From contig NZ_CP031264.1 of the NCBI RefSeq assembly GCF_003258605.2, positions 6,812,232 through 6,876,231 on the forward strand: a stretch of 64,000 nucleotides of DNA, written 5' to 3'. This document shows positions 58,961 through 64,000 of the stretch, piece by piece; positions within the stretch are counted from its first letter, which is position 1; each line of letters begins with the position of its first letter. The position numbers were made by a program, and so were the translations under genes. The stretch is from Peterkaempfera bronchialis. Its GTDB lineage: Bacteria; Actinomycetota; Actinomycetes; Streptomycetales; Streptomycetaceae. The notes under the pieces are model-generated. The model was not told where the DNA came from. It made no database searches and saw nothing but the letters and a program-made list of their open reading frames with translations.

Positions 58961-61900
58961 GGCGGGGGCGGTACCGGGCCCGGACCGGGAGAGCAGGCGC
59001 GGGGCGACGGCCGCGGCCAGCGTGGCGGTGGTGGAGCAGACGCCGACCGTGGTCCAGGCGAGCGGCCCGAGCGGCGTGCAGCCGAAGAAGTGGCTGAGGC
59101 CGGGGGTCTCCACGATGCCGATCAGGGCGGCGGCGGACAGCGAACTGGTGGCCAGGACCAGCGGGCTGTGCCAGTCCGTGATGAGGGTCTGGCCGAGCTG
59201 GGTGGCGACCAGGGCGGCCAGGCCCATGGTCCCGGCCCGCCGGCTCAGCCCGGTCACCCGGCCGATCTGCCAGGCGCTCGCCGCACCCAGCGTGGTGGCG
59301 GTGCCCCGTACGGTCAGGATGCGGGCCAGGTCGCGCCCCAGCAGCGACGGCGACGGCCCGTCGGCGAGCGGGTCCTCGTCGGCGCGGCGCCTCCGGGCCG
59401 GTGCCAAGGCGACCGCGAGCGCGGGCAGCATGTCGGTCAGCAGGTTGACCAGCAGCAGTTGGCGGGTGCCCAGCGGCGCGCGACCGGCCAGCGCGGTGCC
59501 GAGCACGGTGAAGGCGACCTCTCCGGCGTTGCCGCCGACCAGGATCGCCACCGCGTCGCGGACGCTGCGCCACAGGGTGCGGCCTTCCAGCAGCGCATCG
59601 AGGATGCGGGTGGGGTCGGGCTCGGTGAGGACCAGGTCCGAGGCGGCCCGGGCGGACGTCGAGCCGTGCGCGGAGAGGCCGATGCCGACGTCCGCGAGGC
59701 GGATCGCGGCGGCGTCGTTGACACCGTCGCCGGTCATGGCGACCACGTGTCCGGCCTGCTGGAGCGCGCGGACGATACGGACCTTGTGCTCGGGGGAGAC
59801 CCGGGCGAAGACGGTGGTCCGGGCGATCCGCTCGCTGCGCTCACCGTCGGGCAGGGTGTCCATGTCGCTGCCGGTGAGGACGGTCTCGGCCTGCGGGATG
59901 CCCAGCTCGCGGGCGACGGCGGAGGCCGTGGTGGGATGGTCGCCGGTGATCATGGCGACCCGTACCCCGGCGTCCGAGAGGCGTTTCACCGTCTCGGCGG
60001 CACCCGGGCGGGTGGTGTCGGCGATGGCGAGGAAGCCGAGCAGCGTCAGATCGCTGACCAGCAGGGGCTCACCGTCGGCGGGCGCGGCGGCCGGGGCGGG
60101 CCGGGCCTCGGCGACCGCGAGCACCCGCAGCCCGTCGGAGGCCAGCCGCTGCACCAGGTCATGGGCCGAGCGCCGCCCGGTCGCGTCCAGCGGGACGGGG
60201 TCGCCGCCGTACCCGAGGCGGGCGCCGAGCGAGGTGGTGCACCGGGCGAGTACGGTCTCCGGTGCGCCCTTGACGGCCAGGCAGGGCTGCCCCGACTCGA
60301 TGCCCAGCGAGGCGGCATAGCCCCGACTGGCCTCGAACGGCAGCTCGGTCACCGGCTGCCATGCCTGGTCCTGGCCGCACTGGGCGACCGCGGCGTCCAC
60401 CACCGCCTGGTCGGTGGCGTGCGCGAGGACCTGGCCCGGCCGGGCCTGGGGACAGGCCCTGGCCGCGATGCGCAGCAGATGGTGTCCGGCGGGGCTGTCC
60501 AGCAGCAGGTCGTGGTCGAGCCCGGTGACCCGGGTCACCGCCGGGCGTCCCTCGGTCAGGGTGCCGGTCTTGTCGAAGCAGACCACATCGACGCGGCCGA
60601 GCGCTTCCAGGACGCGGGCCGAGCGGGTCAGCACCCCGCGCTGGGAGAGCCGGCGGGCGGCTGCTGACTGGGCGACGGTGGCGACCAGCGGGAGCCCTTC
60701 GGGCACGGCGGCCACGGCGATGGCCACACCCGAGGCGAGCGCTTCGCGTACCGGTACTCCGCGCAGCAGCCCCAGCAGGGTGACCACGGCGCCGCCGACC
60801 CCGACGGCTGGCAGGGCGGCCTTGGTGAGCGCGGCGAGGTGGCCTTCGACGCCGATCGGGACGGTGGCGCGGCCAGCCAGGTCGGCGGCGCGGCCGGCCT
60901 CGCTCTGCGCCCGGTCGGCGACGACCACGGCATAGCCGGTCCCGGCCAGTACGGTGCACCCCTGGTAGACCATGCAGGACCGCTCGGCCAGGTCGGCGCC
61001 CGGGGTGGCCCGGGGGTCCTTGGCGACCGGTCCGGACTCGCCGGTCAGCACCGCCTCGTCGAGTTCCAGACGGTCGCTGACCAGCAGCCGGGCGTCGGCG
61101 GGGACGACATCGGAGGGCCGCAGTGCGATGATGTCCCCCACCCGCAGGTCCTCGGCGGTGGCGAGCCGCGCGGGGGCGGCCTCCAGCCCGGCCGGGAGCA
61201 GCGTGCGGTCCGCCGCCGTGCGGGCGGGCGGCGCCCAGTCGACCCGCCGGGCGGTCACCCGCTCGCCCAGGATCAGGCCGCTCAGCGCGCGTTCGGCGCG
61301 CAGCCGCTGTGCTCCGCTGACCACGGCGTTGCCCACCATCACGCCGCCCACCAGGGCGGAGTCGACGCTGGACCCCACGGCGGCGGAGGCGGCAGCGCCC
61401 AGCGCCAGCACGGGGGTGAGCGGGTCGCGCAGCTCCTCGCGCACTGCGGCCAGCAGCGACGCCGCGCCGAGGGCCGTGGTGCCGAGCAGGGGGAGGCCGA
61501 CCAGGGTGCGCAGGGCCTCCTGGAGGGTGCCGTACAGCGGATGCCGGGGCGCCGAGGGCTGCTCGGCGGAGCGCCGACTGGGCTGGGCGCCGGGCTCGCC
61601 GCCGGATTGGCCGCCGGACTGGCTGTCGTGCAGGGCCTGGAGGGTGTCGAGGGTCTCCAGGGGGCCCAGGGCGTGCCAGTCGCCGCGCACCCGGACCGGG
61701 GGCAGCGGCTGGCGGGCGACCCGGCGGGCGGCGCTCATGCCGCCGAGCACGGCCAGGAAAGCGGCCCCGTACACCGGTGACGTGGTGAGCCCGGCCACCC
61801 TGCGACGGGTGCCGGCGGCGGCGAGGAGCGCTCCGAGCGCGGATCCGCCCATCGAGAGATGGGCGGATCTGCTGCTGACCCGGTCGGCCTCGTCCAGGGC

Positions 61901-63652
61901 GGTGAGGATGCGCCAGGGCTGCGCCAGACCGGGGCCGCAGATGAGGTCCGCCGACCAGCAGACCGCGCCGGTGGCGGCCCCGGGGCGGGGGAGTACGGCG
62001 ACACCGAGGTCGGCGGCGGCCAGTGCGTGGTCCTGACCGGCCGAGATCAGCAGGACCCCCTGGCCCTCGCCCTGGAGCCGCCGTACCTGTTCATGCAGCG
62101 GCTCCGGGCCGAGCGGCAGGGCGTGGTCGGCCCAGGGCAGCAGTTCGGCGGCGCTGGCGTGCTCGGTGAGCAGCAGGCGGCGGGTGCCGGACCGGGCCGC
62201 TCCCAGCAGCGCGTCGGCCAGCGGGTCGAGTTCGCAGCCGACCAGGATGCGGGCCTGGTGCCGCCCGTCGGTGTCGTACAGGTCCAGCGGGAGCGCCGAG
62301 GGGTCGTCCGGGCGCCGCTGCGGCGCGTCGGCGGGGCGCTCCAGCCGCCAGCGGCCGTGTGTCCAGGGGCCCTCGCCGCATAGCTCGGGCAGCGGGCGGC
62401 CGGTCAGCACCGACTGCGCGGCGCTCCACAGCCCGGCCTCGTCGAGGTCGCCGGTGGCGGTCACCGAGAGCAGCCGGAGGCGGGCGGTGCAGAGCGCGGC
62501 CGAGTCGATCAGGACGGTCGAGATGCGGTCCAGCAGCCGCAGGGCGCCGCCGTCCATGGGGACCACGCCGTCCCGGGCCAGGTCGCCCGCCAGCCGGGAG
62601 GCGAACGCCTCCCGGCCCATGCCCGCGGCCTTGGGCACGGTCGCCAGGATGGCCTCCGCCGCCTGTTCGGGGCTGTGGGTCCAGGCCAGCAGGCCGCCGG
62701 CTCCCAGCAGTGCGGCCAGCGAGGTCCGGTCCCCGCAGGTCTCCACCGGTCCGGCGGGCAGCGGCACCGGCCGGGCCGACGGGTCGGGCGCCTCGCGCGG
62801 CAGCTTGTCGCCGGTCCGTACCAGCTCGGCTTCGCGGAGCTGCCACACGGCCTGGCGGCTGCGGATCTCGGAGAGCTGGAGCAGGCGCTGCACCGCGTCC
62901 AGGGCGAGCGGGGCCACGCCCATGGTCAGCGAGTGGACCGCCGCGTTGGAGACCCCCAGCAGCATGTCGGCGTGCGCCCGGCCGAGCCGGGCCTCCAGCA
63001 GTCGGCGTACGCGCGGCTGGGCGTCCGCCACCACCACCGGCACCCGGAGCATGGGCGGCAGTGCGGGCAGCGGGGTCACCTGTCGGACCGCGGCCACCGC
63101 CAGGCCCAGGCAGTCGGCGGCCAGCGATGTCTTGGCCAGGGTGGCCGGGGCCGATTCAAACGGGGGGTACGGGCGGGTGCCGGCGAATGGCTCCGTGCTG
63201 GTCCCGTGCTCCAGCTCGACCCGCTCCACCAGCTCCAGCAGCTGGTCGAGGTCGACGCCGTCCTCCTCGACGTCGACCACCACCTGGCCCAGCACCGCGT
63301 TGACCGCCGCCCAGCGGACCCCCTCGGTCTCGCGCAGCACGGTGGTCAGCCCGCGTACCAGCCGCTGGTGCCGGTCCCCGTGCCCGGTGAGCCCGCGTAC
63401 CTCGATATGCGCCCTGCCCGGGCGCGACCACACCCGCCGTCGCGTCCGGTGCTTCCCGACGTCGACCAGGACGGCGGCGGCCTCGGCGATATCGGCGGGC
63501 AGGCCGACCAGCGCCTCATGGACCGCATGCTGCCCCCAGCGGGCCGCAGAGGCCAGGGCAGCCCCCGCAGCCTCCCCCGCAGCCGTGGCCAGGGACACCG
63601 GCCAGGCGATGAGGGCGGGCAGGGGCGGCAGAACCTGAATCCTGGGCGCCAC
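58958..63652 (-). CDS. Large P-type cation-transporting ATPase, CtpH/CtpI-like
   Basis: From GTG 63652 (AGGAG 6 nt before) the protein has 1564 residues, about twice a usual P-type ATPase. The first ~150 residues contain an HMA-like region (residues about 70-150, H-I-E-V-R-G-L-T-G-H-G). A long insertion with further hydrophobic parts fills about 150-760, then the standard core: T-G-E-S actuator, D-K-T-G-T-L-T with the phosphorylated Asp1027, T-G-D (M-I-T-G-D-H-P) and G-D-G-V-N-D-A-A-A. The C-terminal helices end in A-T-L-A-A-A-V-A-P-R-L-L-S-R-S-G-P-G-T-A-P-A. The size and layout match mycobacterial CtpH/CtpI. Cation not predictable. Confidence 0.93.
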   Translation of the reverse strand: MAPRIQVLPPLPALIAWPVSLATAAGEAAGAALASAARWGQHAVHEALVGLPADIAEAAAVLVDVGKHRTRRRVWSRPGRAHIEVRGLTGHGDRHQRLVRGLTTVLRETEGVRWAAVNAVLGQVVVDVEEDGVDLDQLLELVERVELEHGTSTEPFAGTRPYPPFESAPATLAKTSLAADCLGLAVAAVRQVTPLPALPPMLRVPVVVADAQPRVRRLLEARLGRAHADMLLGVSNAAVHSLTMGVAPLALDAVQRLLQLSEIRSRQAVWQLREAELVRTGDKLPREAPDPSARPVPLPAGPVETCGDRTSLAALLGAGGLLAWTHSPEQAAEAILATVPKAAGMGREAFASRLAGDLARDGVVPMDGGALRLLDRISTVLIDSAALCTARLRLLSVTATGDLDEAGLWSAAQSVLTGRPLPELCGEGPWTHGRWRLERPADAPQRRPDDPSALPLDLYDTDGRHQARILVGCELDPLADALLGAARSGTRRLLLTEHASAAELLPWADHALPLGPEPLHEQVRRLQGEGQGVLLISAGQDHALAAADLGVAVLPRPGAATGAVCWSADLICGPGLAQPWRILTALDEADRVSSRSAHLSMGGSALGALLAAAGTRRRVAGLTTSPVYGAAFLAVLGGMSAARRVARQPLPPVRVRGDWHALGPLETLDTLQALHDSQSGGQSGGEPGAQPSRRSAEQPSAPRHPLYGTLQEALRTLVGLPLLGTTALGAASLLAAVREELRDPLTPVLALGAAASAAVGSSVDSALVGGVMVGNAVVSGAQRLRAERALSGLILGERVTARRVDWAPPARTAADRTLLPAGLEAAPARLATAEDLRVGDIIALRPSDVVPADARLLVSDRLELDEAVLTGESGPVAKDPRATPGADLAERSCMVYQGCTVLAGTGYAVVVADRAQSEAGRAADLAGRATVPIGVEGHLAALTKAALPAVGVGGAVVTLLGLLRGVPVREALASGVAIAVAAVPEGLPLVATVAQSAAARRLSQRGVLTRSARVLEALGRVDVVCFDKTGTLTEGRPAVTRVTGLDHDLLLDSPAGHHLLRIAARACPQARPGQVLAHATDQAVVDAAVAQCGQDQAWQPVTELPFEASRGYAASLGIESGQPCLAVKGAPETVLARCTTSLGARLGYGGDPVPLDATGRRSAHDLVQRLASDGLRVLAVAEARPAPAAAPADGEPLLVSDLTLLGFLAIADTTRPGAAETVKRLSDAGVRVAMITGDHPTTASAVARELGIPQAETVLTGSDMDTLPDGERSERIARTTVFARVSPEHKVRIVRALQQAGHVVAMTGDGVNDAAAIRLADVGIGLSAHGSTSARAASDLVLTEPDPTRILDALLEGRTLWRSVRDAVAILVGGNAGEVAFTVLGTALAGRAPLGTRQLLLVNLLTDMLPALAVALAPARRRRADEDPLADGPSPSLLGRDLARILTVRGTATTLGAASAWQIGRVTGLSRRAGTMGLAALVATQLGQTLITDWHSPLVLATSSLSAAALIGIVETPGLSHFFGCTPLGPLAWTTVGVCSTTATLAAAVAPRLLSRSGPGTAPA

Positions 63653-63764
63653 GGCAACTCCTGACTGTGTCGGGTACGGGCGTGCGCTGGGCGGGGCACC
63701 CCGAGGCCGGGACGCCATTCGGCGGCATCTGCCCCCAGCCGATGGCACCACGAACCGCAGAAAG

Positions 63765-63805
63765 CATCACAATTACCTAATAGACGATTGGATTCGTAAA
63801 ACCGA
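63765..63805. promoter_or_regulatory. AT-rich divergent intergenic region
   Basis: The gap between the ATPase (minus) and the last gene (plus) is unusually AT-rich (AATTACCTAATAGACGATTG, then GATTCGTAAAAC) for this genome and probably carries both promoters. No clear operator is seen. Confidence 0.4.
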
Positions 63806-63826
63806 CAGAGCCGTCAGAGGGAAACC

Positions 63827-64000
63827 GTGTCCACTCCCACCGCACGCACCAACCGCACCCGGTCCGGCACCGCCAGGACGCCGCGCCGCCCGACACCCGC
63901 AGAGACCGCAGCCGCACGGGCCACAGCCGCAGAGGCCAAGGCCGCACAGGCCGACGCCCAGCAGGCCGAAGCCGAGCAGACCGCAGAGGGCCACGATCGG
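63827..64000 (+). CDS. Alanine-rich protein, 3' end outside window
   Basis: Start GTG 63827 with AGAGGGA 5-6 nt before. The 58 visible codons are open to the window edge: MSTPTARTNRTRSGTARTPR, then P-T-P-A-E-T-A-A-A-R-A-T-A-A-E-A-K-A-A-Q-A-D-A-Q-Q-A-E-A-E-Q-T. The basic, disordered start and the Ala/Glu/Gln heptads suggest a coiled-coil or disordered region. It is divergent from the P-type ATPase. No family recognised. Confidence 0.6.
   Translation, partial: MSTPTARTNRTRSGTARTPRRPTPAETAAARATAAEAKAAQADAQQAEAEQTAEGHDR

Noticed and set aside
1-64000. tRNA, rRNA, insertion sequence or integrase genes
   Set aside because: None was recognised on either strand; a tRNA scan would settle the tRNA question.

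Overview
The window is GC-rich DNA (roughly 70 percent or more by eye) with strong third-position GC bias, frequent GTG starts, GGAGG-type ribosome binding sites and many tightly packed operons. Gene content points to the family Streptomycetaceae (Streptomyces, Kitasatospora or Streptacidiphilus type): a streptogrisin-type protease, a SpoIIE/RsbW-type phosphatase, DUF574 methyltransferase, DUF5302, an LAxTG class E sortase signal, and DNA sites that match the DasR, DmdR/IdeR and CebR consensus sequences. No rRNA, tRNA, insertion sequence, prophage or CRISPR array was found. The first gene (MFS exporter) and the last gene (alanine-rich protein) are cut by the window edges.

Layout. 1-4.5 kb: end of a DHA2-type exporter, a relic of a carboxymuconolactone decarboxylase beside a MerR regulator, and small housekeeping genes. 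4.6-7.4 kb: a 937-residue sensor/phosphatase. 7.5-12.7 kb: a divergent LacI regulator/MFS pair with a clear operator, an APC permease and an SDR. 12.97-16.5 kb: a compact four-gene oxidative operon (ABM domain, imine reductase/beta-hydroxyacid dehydrogenase, amidohydrolase, cytochrome P450). 16.6-21.1 kb: AI-2E-type permease, a ferritin-like protein split over two overlapping genes, and an NfeD-like/flotillin pair. 21.3-27.6 kb: a LOG-Nudix fusion divergent from a TetR regulator with a 22-bp perfect palindrome between them, a secreted alginate-lyase-like enzyme behind a DasR-like site, a LacI regulator, and a siderophore-interacting protein behind an iron box.

27.7-43.2 kb is the most striking part and is all about vitamin B12. 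Two divergent transcription units each start with a compact cobalamin riboswitch. The minus-strand unit encodes a secreted protein with the alpha6/alpha6-barrel plus C-terminal beta-domain layout of mammalian intrinsic factor/transcobalamin. The plus-strand unit encodes a wall-anchored (LAATG) protein with one beta-domain and two alpha/alpha barrels, a membrane-anchored beta-domain protein, and a complete ECF transporter (T, fused A-A', S). Convergent to this lie the B12-dependent methylmalonyl-CoA mutase subunits with the MeaB GTPase chaperone, followed by CobF of aerobic B12 synthesis. I read it as a scavenging relay (secreted, then wall, then membrane, then ECF) feeding a B12 enzyme next door; the relay itself is inference.

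43.3-64 kb: a methyltransferase, secreted proteins of unknown function, an MMPL transporter, a YraQ-type permease, a second SDR paralogue, DUF574 methyltransferase, alpha/beta hydrolase, serine hydrolase, RlmG-type methyltransferase, streptogrisin-type protease with a CebR-like box upstream, MgtC-like protein, and a very large CtpH/CtpI-type P-type ATPase whose 3' end carries a 30-bp tandem repeat. Convergent genes are often separated by strong GC-rich hairpins that should act as bidirectional terminators.
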